The position numbers and the translations under genes were made by a program. A DNA stretch of 10,242 bases from DASYSA01 sp036003885 (GTDB lineage Bacteria; Acidobacteriota; Blastocatellia; UBA7656), in assembly GCA_036003885.1 (NCBI GenBank), contig DASYSA010000261.1, forward strand, positions 1 through 10,242, written 5' to 3'. Positions 1-6,678 of this stretch are shown in pieces (within the stretch, counting starts at the first letter, position 1; each line of letters starts with the position of its first letter). The notes below the pieces were generated by a model that was not told the origin of the DNA, did not search any database, and saw only the letters and a program-made list of their open reading frames with translations.

Positions 1-540
1 CAGGGCTTCGTCCAGAAGTTTCCCTACAAAGGCACCGTCGTGACGGAGCTCGGACCCGACGACATCGAGCATATCTTCTCCCTCCGGGTTGAACTCGAAT
101 CGGTAGCCATCGGATGGGCGAAAATGAACGCGACTCCTGAGGAGATTGCCGAGCTGCACGTGCTGGCTCAGGGCATGTCACAGTGCGCGGGCGAGATGAG
201 ACTCGACCTGTTTTACGAGAATGATATCGCCTTTCATCGAAAACTCTGGGAGATGTCAGGCAATCCTTACCTTGTGGACACGCTCGAAAGATTGGTCGTA
301 CCGCTATTCGCCTTCTTCCTGATGAGAAACGATCGCGATCGCGAGAATTACACCGATAGCGCCGCCGATCACGTCCAATTCGTGGAGTCGCTCTCCTCGT
401 GTGAAGCCGCCGAACTGCGCCAGATGGTTAAAGAGTCCATGACTCGATGGAAGGATGAAATGTTGGCCAGACTGTTCCCCGAGAGAAATCAATCCGGCTT
501 GCGACTCTCGGCGCCGCCGGCTGACGCGCGAGCTCAGTAG
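1..540 (+). CDS. GntR-family transcriptional regulator, FadR/FCD subfamily (5' end outside window)
   Basis: This is the C-terminal 179 residues of a GntR regulator; the frame is open to the window edge, so the GTG at 40 is internal. The first visible residues (QGFVQKFPYKGTVV) look like the wing of the winged helix that binds DNA. They lead directly into an all-helical FCD ligand domain. In window numbering the FCD metal motif shows Asp75-x3-His79 (NDIAFH) and His124 (ADHVQF). The third usual His, in the last helix, appears to be Trp150 (MTRWKDEM). FCD regulators typically sense small organic or sugar acids and repress neighbouring catabolic genes. It lies 38 bases before the ATPase start with no terminator between, so it is probably cotranscribed with the importer. 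Rhamnose, rhamnonate or a later intermediate as effector is inferred from context only. Confidence 0.88.
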   Translation, partial: QGFVQKFPYKGTVVTELGPDDIEHIFSLRVELESVAIGWAKMNATPEEIAELHVLAQGMSQCAGEMRLDLFYENDIAFHRKLWEMSGNPYLVDTLERLVVPLFAFFLMRNDRDRENYTDSAADHVQFVESLSSCEAAELRQMVKESMTRWKDEMLARLFPERNQSGLRLSAPPADARAQ

Positions 541-562
541 CCGTCCCGTGTTTGTATGGCGC

Positions 563-571
563 AGAAGAGAG
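563..571 (+). promoter_or_regulatory. ribosome binding site choosing the ATG at 579
   Basis: The purine-rich AGAAGAGAG lies 7 bases before the ATG at 579. An in-frame TTG at 552 would add nine residues (MYGAEESLR) but has no Shine-Dalgarno sequence and would be extra to the family N-terminus. The ATG at 579 is preferred. Confidence 0.6.
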
Positions 572-578
572 TCTACGA

Positions 579-2075
579 ATGCCTGACGCCGCGCTTCTAA
601 CCGCTCGCAATGTCAACAAGTCCTTCGCTGGAGTGCAGGCGCTCGAGGATGCCTCCTTTGATCTGCGTGCGGGCGAAGTTCACGCCCTGGTGGGCGAGAA
701 CGGAGCAGGCAAATCAACGCTGGTCAGAATTATCGCGGGAGCCGTGGAGGCCAACAGCGGAGAGATCAGGCTCCGGGGCGAGGAAATCAAGCACAATTCA
801 CCGCTTCGGGCAAAGGCGCTCGGCATCGCCGCAATCTATCAACAGCCCGCTCTGTTTCCGGAACTATCGGTTGCGGAGAATATCGCGCTCGGTCTGGAGC
901 AAGAGCGCGGCTGGCGCCGCATTGACTGGAAGCGCCGCCGCAGTCAGGCCGCCGAGTTGTTGCTGCGTGTTGGAGCGAGGATTTCTACCGAGGCTTACGC
1001 GGCGGATCTCACGATGCCCGAACAGCAACTCGTCGAGATCGCGCGCGCGTTGGGCGCTGATGCCCGAGTTCTGATTATGGATGAGCCGACGGCGTCGCTC
1101 TCCGAAGAAGAGACGCAGAACCTCTTTCGCGTGATTCGAGAACTGCGCGGAGCGGGCGCAGGCATCATCTACATCTCTCATCGGCTGGATGAGCTGCCGG
1201 TGATTGCCGACCGAGTGACTGTGCTGCGCGATGGCCGGACCATCGATACGCGTGAGATGTCCAGGGTCGATCGTTCCGAGTTGATCCGAATGATGGTCGG
1301 GCGCGAGTTGTCGGCGGTCTTCCCGAAAGAGTCTGTCGAGTTGGGCGAGACGGTTTTGGAGGTCCGCGGGATCGGTTGTCGCCGGGCAGGTGTGCGCGAC
1401 GTGACGTTCTCGGTGCGCGCGGGAGAGATTCTGGGACTGGCGGGGCTTGTAGGCGCGGGCCGAACGGAACTGGCGAAGACGCTATTCGGGTTGACGGGAG
1501 CGGACGGGGGGACCATCCTCCTGCGCGGCGAGCCGGTCAGCATCAACACTCCCTCGCAAGCCACGGAGTTGGGCATCGCTTATGTTCCGGAAGACCGTCG
1601 GAGGCATGGCGTCATCCCGGAGATGGCCGTGAGCGCGAATACGACGCTGGCCGCGCTTCGGCGACTGGCGCACTTCGGCTTTATGGATTTCCAACAGGAG
1701 CGCGAGATCGCTGCGAGTTATACCGAGCGGCTTGGGATCAAGACACCTTCACTGTTTGCTCCCGTCTCAACGCTCTCCGGGGGCAACCAGCAGAAAGTCG
1801 CGTTGAGCCGCTGGCTTGCAACCAAGCCGGCTGTTCTGATTCTGGACGAGCCGACTCAGGGGATCGATGTTGGCTCGAAGGCCGAGATTCACGCATTGAT
1901 GGGCGAACTCGCCGGGCAAGGTCTCGCGATTCTGATGATCTCGTCTGAGCTGCCGGAGATCCTGGGTATGAGCGACCGCATCGCCGTGATGCACTGTGGG
2001 ACGATCGTTGGTATTCTGGATCGCGCGGAAGCAACGCAGCAGAAGGTTCTGGCTCTGGCTTTGGGGCATGCGTAG
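579..2075 (+). CDS. sugar ABC transporter ATP-binding protein (RbsA/RhaT-like, two ATPase domains)
   Basis: This 498-residue protein powers import of a monosaccharide through the two permeases that follow. It has the tandem-domain layout of RbsA/XylG/MglA. Domain 1 has Walker A GENGAGKST (39-47), a diverged signature around LTMPEQQLVEIARAL (from 144) and Walker B RVLIMDEPT (163-171). Domain 2 has the degenerate Walker A GLVGAGRTE typical of this family (from 289), a clean signature LSGGNQQKV (399-407) and Walker B LILDEPTQGID (to 430). The length is normal for the family (about 500). By position it matches the ATPase called RhaT in the Rhizobium rhamnose transporter, which is unrelated to E. 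coli RhaT. Rhamnose as substrate is inferred from the mutarotase and dehydratase downstream. A heptamer repeat array begins 2 bases after its stop codon. Confidence 0.93.
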   Translation: MPDAALLTARNVNKSFAGVQALEDASFDLRAGEVHALVGENGAGKSTLVRIIAGAVEANSGEIRLRGEEIKHNSPLRAKALGIAAIYQQPALFPELSVAENIALGLEQERGWRRIDWKRRRSQAAELLLRVGARISTEAYAADLTMPEQQLVEIARALGADARVLIMDEPTASLSEEETQNLFRVIRELRGAGAGIIYISHRLDELPVIADRVTVLRDGRTIDTREMSRVDRSELIRMMVGRELSAVFPKESVELGETVLEVRGIGCRRAGVRDVTFSVRAGEILGLAGLVGAGRTELAKTLFGLTGADGGTILLRGEPVSINTPSQATELGIAYVPEDRRRHGVIPEMAVSANTTLAALRRLAHFGFMDFQQEREIAASYTERLGIKTPSLFAPVSTLSGGNQQKVALSRWLATKPAVLILDEPTQGIDVGSKAEIHALMGELAGQGLAILMISSELPEILGMSDRIAVMHCGTIVGILDRAEATQQKVLALALGHA

Positions 2076-2077
2076 AA

Positions 2078-2125
2078 GGATCTAGGATTTAGGATATGGG
2101 ATCTAGATCCGGGATCTAGGATCGA
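2078..2125 (+). repeat. heptamer repeat array A (GGATYTA units) with 12-bp palindrome
   Basis: Six 7-base units plus one 6-base spacer unit lie in a row: GGATCTA, GGATTTA, GGATATG, GGATCTA, GATCCG, GGATCTA, GGATCGA. The array starts 2 bases after the ATPase stop. Unlike the later arrays it has no separate inverted arm, but 2099-2110 (GGATCTAGATCC) is a perfect palindrome. There are five GATC sites in 45 bases. The 59 bases from 2126 to the next gene are unique sequence. Confidence 0.9.
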
Positions 2126-2147
2126 CAACCACGGAATGGTTGAATGT

Positions 2148-2158
2148 TTGTAGTACCA
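2148..2158 (+). promoter_or_regulatory. possible GntR/FadR-type operator
   Basis: TTGTAGTACCA fits the TNGTNNNACNA pattern known for FadR-subfamily GntR regulators. It lies 26 bases before the first permease start and downstream of a gene for such a regulator. It overlaps a 6-base inverted repeat, AATGGT (2135-2140) with ACCATT (2155-2160). The pattern fixes only six bases, so a chance match within 10 kb is likely. Confidence 0.3.
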
Positions 2159-2184
2159 TTAAGCATCAATGAACCGCCTGAAGT

Positions 2185-3186
2185 ATGGACTCGACTGCCA
2201 CGAAACACGCCTACTTTGTTCTGAGCCGTTACAAACGCGAAGTCTCGGCTGCCGCGGCTTATGCGGCGTTGCTGCTCGTGGTCGGCGTCATTGCGCCGGC
2301 GTTTTTCAGCGCCGCAAACTGGCGCGACCTGGCGATGAATAATGCGTCCGTCCTGATTGTCGCGGTCGGCATGACGATGGTGATCTTGACCGGACATATC
2401 GACATCTCGGTCGGTTCTCAGTTTGCCGTCTGCAGCGTTGCGGCCGGCTGGCTCGCGCAGATCGGAGTGCCGATGCTACTGGTCGCTCTCCTCGCGATCG
2501 TAATCGGCGGCTTGCTTGGGGCGGTCAATGGCGTACTCGTGGCGCGGTTCAGAATTCCTGCGATCGTTGTTACGCTGGCGACCCTGGCGGCTTGGCGCGA
2601 TGGGCTTCGGTGGCTGACACAGGGGGCGTGGGTACAGAACCTGCCCGCTAGCTTTCAATGGCTTGGTCTGAGACAGGCCGCGGGGCAGTTGTTGATCCTT
2701 GCCATTTCACTTCTCGTGTTGATAGCGTTCGCCTGGTTGCTCAGCAACATCACGGGGGGACGTAACATCTATGCAGTCGGATCGGACGCAGAAGCCGCTC
2801 GGCTCGCAGGCATTAACCCAGCGCGTGTGGTCTTCGGCGTCTTTGTTTTGATGGGGGCGCTGGTCGGACTTGCCGCAATGTTGAACGCGCTCCGCTTTGC
2901 GGAAGTGCCCAGCAATGCCGGAGTCGGCCTCGAGTTGAAAGCGATCGCCGCAGTGGTCGTCGGCGGCACGGCCATCACGGGCGGGCGCGGCTCGCTGGTC
3001 GGCACGCTCATTGGCGTCGCGCTGCTGGGGACGATCGGCACTGCGCTGACCTTCCTGGGGATCAACCCATTTTGGGAGAAAGCGATTCAAGGAGCAGTGA
3101 TCCTGGCGGCTTTGGTTTCAGACATCGCGATGGGCGGCTTCGACAGATTGCGGATTGGGGATTTGCGTACTGAAAGAGGTAAATGA
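2185..3186 (+). CDS. sugar ABC transporter permease (RbsC/RhaP-like)
   Basis: This 333-residue inner-membrane permease is one half of the channel of the sugar importer. Hydrophobic segments run from about residue 20 to 315, including 22-42, 55-68, 95-120, 166-187 and 212-236. The family motif appears as GHIDISVGS (70-78; usual form GGIDLSVGS), and AVGSDAEAARLAGI (197-210) is the cytoplasmic loop facing the ATPase. VVVGGTAITGGRGS (257-270) is also typical. The ATG at 2185 is the first start after an in-frame TGA at 2170 and has only a poor Shine-Dalgarno. The stop overlaps the next start (ATGA at 3183-3186), implying translational coupling. The C-terminal tail (about 320-333, RLRIGDLRTERGK) is partly encoded by a heptamer repeat arm and is probably not functional sequence. 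Rhamnose specificity is inferred from context. Confidence 0.92.
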   Translation: MDSTATKHAYFVLSRYKREVSAAAAYAALLLVVGVIAPAFFSAANWRDLAMNNASVLIVAVGMTMVILTGHIDISVGSQFAVCSVAAGWLAQIGVPMLLVALLAIVIGGLLGAVNGVLVARFRIPAIVVTLATLAAWRDGLRWLTQGAWVQNLPASFQWLGLRQAAGQLLILAISLLVLIAFAWLLSNITGGRNIYAVGSDAEAARLAGINPARVVFGVFVLMGALVGLAAMLNALRFAEVPSNAGVGLELKAIAAVVVGGTAITGGRGSLVGTLIGVALLGTIGTALTFLGINPFWEKAIQGAVILAALVSDIAMGGFDRLRIGDLRTERGK

Positions 3187-3229
3187 ATCCAGCGAATCCG
3201 CAATCCACACAGCGTAATCCGCAATCGAT
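3146..3229 (+). repeat. heptamer repeat F (GGATTGC / GCAATCC type) spanning a gene junction, translated
   Basis: GATTGCGGATT (3146-3156) in the end of the first permease gene is the exact 11-base inverted complement of AATCCGCAATC, found twice at 3195-3205 and 3216-3226 in the start of the next gene. Both sides have a 7-base period: AATCCGC, AATCCAC, ACAGCGT, AATCCGC, AATCGAT. Three heptamers make 21 bases, so the second protein reads a 7-residue repeat (NPQSTQR, NPQSIQ). The stop/start overlap at 3183-3186 lies in the loop of the potential hairpin. Confidence 0.8.
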
Positions 3230-5273
3230 CCAGTCGTGGTCCGAAAGGGTGTTTCCGAATCACGAGTGGGCGCTGATCATCGTATTGTTGTTTGAATGCG
3301 TAATCTTCAGCCTGGGGGGCGGCAATTTTCTCACTTCGGCGAATGCGTTCGAGGTAACCCGGTTGAGCGTAGAGGTCGGCTTGCTTGCGCTCGCGCTCAC
3401 GCCGGTCATCATAACCGGGGGCATCGATCTTTCGGTCGGCTCGATGATGGGGCTGGCGGCGGTCGTCTTCGGGAGTTTGTGGCGCGACGCGCATTTTCCG
3501 CTGCCCGTTGCCCTGAGTCTGACACTGCTCGTCGGCATAGCGGGCGGCGCATTGAACGCGCTTTTGATTGCGCGGTTGAGCCTGCCTCCGCTGATCGTCA
3601 CGCTGGGAACCTTCTCTTTGTTTCGAGGCATTGCGGAGGGGCTGACTCGGGGCATTGAGAACTACTCGGGATTCCCGCAGGAGTTTCTTTTTCTCGGACA
3701 GGGCTACCTCGGCGGCGGGATTCCTCCGCAGTTGTTTGTGCTGCTGGCGGCCATCACCGGCTACGGTCTATTGTTGCACCGTACGGTTGTCGGACGGGGC
3801 CTCTACGCCATCGGGTTCTCCCCTCAAGGCGCGAGATATGCGGGGATACCAGTGGAGAGGCGTCTCAGCCTCGTTTATGTGATGGCCGGACTTGCTTCGA
3901 GTCTGGCCGCTGTCGTTTACGCGGCGCATCTCGGACAGGCGAAATCGGACGCGGGCACCGGCTACGAGTTGATGGCGATCACCGCGGTGGTGCTTGGCGG
4001 CACATCGATCTTCGGAGGCCGCGGCACGGTTCTGGGAACAGTGCTGGGTCTGTTCGCCATCGTGGTTCTGCAAAACGGATTGAGGTTGAGTGCGCAGCCC
4101 GCGGAACTGGCAGGCATTCTCACCGGCGTACTTTTGATTGGTACGATCTGTGTAGACCGCTTCTCGACTCGCTCGATTGTCCGGCCGGTCGCTAACGCAG
4201 AGGAATTTAGAGTGAAGAATTCGCAAGTGGCCGTTTTGAGTGCGGTGATTCTTGCGGCCGCGCTGATTGTGGCGGGCAGTAACTGGGCGCTGATCCGATC
4301 GCTGCGACAGGGCCCAGGAAACAACGCGCCTCTCAAAGAGTCATCGGCCGCCTCGACGACTAACGGGCACAAGCCTGTTGTTGCGATGATGCCGAAGGCG
4401 AAAGGCGATCCCTACTTCATCAGTTGCCGTCAGGGCGCCGATGAAGCCGCCCAGGAATTGGGGGTGGAGTTGCTGTGGGATGGCCCGACCGATCTCGACC
4501 CCGCGAAACAGAATGAGGTCGTCGAAGCCTGGATCACCAGAGGCGTCGATGCGATAGCGGTGAGCGTCGAGAATCAGGCGGGCATCTCTACCGTGCTGCG
4601 CAAAGCGCGCCAGAAAGGGATCCGCGTTGTTACCTGGGATGCAGACGCGGAGAGGGACGCTCGCGATTTCCTGATCAATCAGGCGACCCCGCAGGGGATC
4701 GGCTTCACGCTGACAGATGAAGCGGCCAGAATTCTCAACAGCAAAGGCGAGTTTGCCATCATCACGGCTTCGCTGAGCGCGGCGAATCAGAACGAGTGGA
4801 TCAAGCATATCAAGGCGCGACTCGCGGAGAAGTATCCCGAGATGAAGCTGGTGGCGATTCAACCGAGCGATGGCGACCGCGATCGCGCCTTCGCCGAGAC
4901 GCAGACCGTCTTGAAAGTCTATCCGCACGTGAGACTGATTATGGCCATTGCGGCCCCCGCAGTTCCGGGCGCTGCCGAAGCCGTCAAGCAGTCGGGTCGC
5001 TCGGACGTTAAGGTCACCGGACTCTCGTTGCCTAACCTGTGCAAGCCCTACGTGCACGAAGGGGTGATCGAGAGCATAGTGTTGTGGAACACAGTTGATC
5101 TGGGTTATCTGACGGTCTATGCTTCACACGCGTTGATCAGTGGGGGGCTCAAACGCGGCGACCACGAGATGCGCGCCGGACGCCTGGGAAAGATCGAAAT
5201 TGATGACGATGAAGTGAGGCTCGGGGCCCCATTCATCTTCAACAAGGCCAATATTGATCGCTTCAATTTCTAG
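3183..5273 (+). CDS. sugar ABC permease fused to periplasmic sugar-binding protein (RhaQ-RhaS/LsrB-like)
   Basis: This 696-residue protein joins two normally separate importer parts. Residues 1-20 are an NPQS-repeat tail read from a DNA repeat. Residues about 28-330 form a full RbsC-class permease with GGIDLSVGS at 79-87, AIGFSPQGARYAGI at 209-222 and LGGTSIFGGRG at 271-281. Residues about 349-367 form one more hydrophobic segment. A Pro/Asn/Ser/Thr-rich linker (376-396) then leads to a class-I sugar-binding domain (397-696) resembling RhaS and LsrB. That domain shows PKAKGDPYF (404-412), WDAD (485-488) and an FNKANIDRFNF end. If the permease C-terminus is cytoplasmic, as in RbsC, the extra segment would place the binding domain in the periplasm. 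No stop or frameshift interrupts the frame. The start is ATG 3183 with AGAGG 3 bases upstream, overlapping the preceding stop. No separate binding-protein gene is seen nearby, which fits a working fusion. A standalone binding protein could also be made from GTG 4212. Confidence 0.88.
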   Translation: MNPANPQSTQRNPQSIQSWSERVFPNHEWALIIVLLFECVIFSLGGGNFLTSANAFEVTRLSVEVGLLALALTPVIITGGIDLSVGSMMGLAAVVFGSLWRDAHFPLPVALSLTLLVGIAGGALNALLIARLSLPPLIVTLGTFSLFRGIAEGLTRGIENYSGFPQEFLFLGQGYLGGGIPPQLFVLLAAITGYGLLLHRTVVGRGLYAIGFSPQGARYAGIPVERRLSLVYVMAGLASSLAAVVYAAHLGQAKSDAGTGYELMAITAVVLGGTSIFGGRGTVLGTVLGLFAIVVLQNGLRLSAQPAELAGILTGVLLIGTICVDRFSTRSIVRPVANAEEFRVKNSQVAVLSAVILAAALIVAGSNWALIRSLRQGPGNNAPLKESSAASTTNGHKPVVAMMPKAKGDPYFISCRQGADEAAQELGVELLWDGPTDLDPAKQNEVVEAWITRGVDAIAVSVENQAGISTVLRKARQKGIRVVTWDADAERDARDFLINQATPQGIGFTLTDEAARILNSKGEFAIITASLSAANQNEWIKHIKARLAEKYPEMKLVAIQPSDGDRDRAFAETQTVLKVYPHVRLIMAIAAPAVPGAAEAVKQSGRSDVKVTGLSLPNLCKPYVHEGVIESIVLWNTVDLGYLTVYASHALISGGLKRGDHEMRAGRLGKIEIDDDEVRLGAPFIFNKANIDRFNF
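4199..4214 (+). promoter_or_regulatory. internal ribosome binding site and GTG start for a free sugar-binding protein
   Basis: AGAGGA at 4199-4204 is followed after 7 bases by an in-frame GTG at 4212 (codon 344 of the fusion). Translation from here gives 353 residues starting MKNSQVAVLSAVILAAALIV, which looks like a signal peptide with one lysine and a hydrophobic core. The length matches free RhaS/LsrB precursors. The site may be a relic of the unfused gene or may still be used. Confidence 0.5.
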
Positions 5274-5274
5274 A

Positions 5275-5428
5275 GGATTTAGGGTCTAGGATTTAGGATC
5301 TTGCATCTAGGATTTAGGATTAGGCTCTCTAGGATTTGAACGTTCGAATTTGGGTTTTGGACTTTGGATTGGATCGGAAGGCCAAGGTAAGGTCTCAGAC
5401 TCGAGAATCCTGAATCCTAGATCCTAGA
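5275..5428 (+). repeat. heptamer repeat element B (GGATYTA array with inverted right arm)
   Basis: The left arm 5275-5338 has about nine units, mostly GGATTTA or variants (GGGTCTA, GGATCTT, GCATCTA, GGATTA, GGATTTG), starting 1 base after the fusion gene's stop codon. The right arm 5406-5428 reads ATCC/TGAATCC/TAGATCC-like units and is its inverted complement. Bases 5414-5428 pair with 5285-5299 or 5306-5320 over 15 positions with one G-U. The interior holds a second heptamer type (GGGTTTT, GGACTTT, GGATTGG at 5352-5372). The 181-base gap to the dehydratase is essentially this element; no ORF or promoter was recognised in it. Confidence 0.88.
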
Positions 5429-5454
5429 GGGGGTCACCTCGCCCTGGGGGGAGC

Positions 5455-6678
5455 ATGAGAAAAGCAATCATTCGCGAAGTGCGCGGCTACATTATTGCGG
5501 CCAACGAGATGGGCGCCGACTATCACAATCAACACGGCGCTCATTGGATCAACGATTTGCCGATTGCCAATCCGATGTCGGTGTATGACGAGTACAAAGC
5601 CAAGCGGACCAGCTGGGGCATCAACGCTCTCGGTACGGTCGTAGTCGAGGTAGAGCTCGACGACGGCACGGTTGGCGTCGGATGCAGCATTGGTGGCGAG
5701 CCGGCGTGCTATATCATCGAACAGCATCTCAGCCGCTTTGTCGAAGGGCAGGATCCGCGGGACGTCGAACTGATCTGGGATCAGATGTGGCGCGCCACGA
5801 TGCCCTACGGCCGGAAGGGACTGGCGATTCACGCCATCAGCGCGGTCGACCTGGCGATCTGGGATTGCCTGGGGAAGTTGAGAGACGAACCAATCTATGC
5901 GCTCATCGGCGGAAAGACCAAAGCTCGGCTGCCGATCTATGCCACCACTTCGCGACCCGATATCGCCAAAGAGTTCGGGTTTCAGGGCGCGAAGATTCCA
6001 TGCCGCTTCGGTCCCGGGGACGGCATCGAGGGCCTGAAGAAGAATGTTGCCGTAATGGCTGAGGCGAGAGAACAGGTCGGTCCTGACTTTCCGCTTCGCC
6101 TTGATTGCTATATGGCGTTGACGCTTCCTTACGCGATTGAATTGGCCAAGGCTCTCGCTCCGTACAATCTTCACTGGATTGAGGAGTGTCTGCCGCCGGA
6201 CGACTACGATGGGTACTCGGCGCTGAAAGCCGCGGTCGGTCATCTCTGTCTCGTGACCACGGGCGAACATGAGTACACGCGCTACGGGTTCCGCGAGTTG
6301 ATTGCGCGCAAGTGCTCCGACATCCTGCAGCCGGATATCAACTGGGTCGGTGGGTTGACTGAAGCTCGGCGCATAGTCGCGATGGCTGCGGCCTATGACA
6401 TACCGGTGATTCCGCATGGCTCGAGCGTCTTCTCATATCACCTTCAGTATGCGTTCACGAATTGTCCGATTGCCGAGTTTCTGGTCATGAGTCCGCAGGC
6501 GGACAAGATCTCGCCGATCTTCGGCGAGTTATTCAAGAACGAGCCTCTACCCGTAGACGGCTACCTGGATTTGCCGGAGACACCGGGCTGGGGCGTCGAG
6601 TTGAATGACCAGCTTGAACTCGTCAGGCCGTATGCGCGATCTCACCGCGAACTTTTGGAAGGAGCCATCAGTAAATGA
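5455..6678 (+). CDS. rhmD: L-rhamnonate dehydratase (EC 4.2.1.90), enolase superfamily
   Basis: This 407-residue cytoplasmic enzyme dehydrates L-rhamnonate to 2-keto-3-deoxy-L-rhamnonate, using Mg2+. It aligns by eye along its length with E. coli RhmD at a constant offset of 9. Visible residues: metal ligands Asp217 (RLDCYM), Glu243 (WIEEC) and Glu271 (TGEHEY); the catalytic His320 (IPHGSS) with Asp293 (QPDINW); and His24 in the N-terminal specificity loop (DYHNQHGAHWI, 22-32). The C-terminal PGWGVELN (377-384) is also typical. The ATG at 5455 fits the family N-terminus. The G-rich GGGGGGAG at 5446-5453 is a Shine-Dalgarno but sits unusually close, 1 base from the ATG. Its stop overlaps the next start (ATGA at 6675-6678), so the SDR that follows is probably translationally coupled and acts on a nearby step. 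Confidence 0.95.
   Translation: MRKAIIREVRGYIIAANEMGADYHNQHGAHWINDLPIANPMSVYDEYKAKRTSWGINALGTVVVEVELDDGTVGVGCSIGGEPACYIIEQHLSRFVEGQDPRDVELIWDQMWRATMPYGRKGLAIHAISAVDLAIWDCLGKLRDEPIYALIGGKTKARLPIYATTSRPDIAKEFGFQGAKIPCRFGPGDGIEGLKKNVAVMAEAREQVGPDFPLRLDCYMALTLPYAIELAKALAPYNLHWIEECLPPDDYDGYSALKAAVGHLCLVTTGEHEYTRYGFRELIARKCSDILQPDINWVGGLTEARRIVAMAAAYDIPVIPHGSSVFSYHLQYAFTNCPIAEFLVMSPQADKISPIFGELFKNEPLPVDGYLDLPETPGWGVELNDQLELVRPYARSHRELLEGAISK

Noticed and set aside
1..42. GTG at 40 as the true start of the regulator
   Set aside because: The upstream in-frame codons encode the expected winged-helix wing, so the gene begins outside the window.
552..578. TTG at 552 as the ATPase start
   Set aside because: No Shine-Dalgarno sequence; the ATG at 579 has a good one at proper spacing and fits family length.
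4341..5057. Reverse-strand ORF (238 aa) opposite the sugar-binding domain
   Set aside because: Shadow of the fusion gene; the composition is that of a complement of coding DNA and no family is recognised.
5434..6417. Long reverse-strand ORF (327 aa) opposite the dehydratase
   Set aside because: It is an antisense shadow of a clearly identified RhmD gene; no recognisable domain and no ribosome site.
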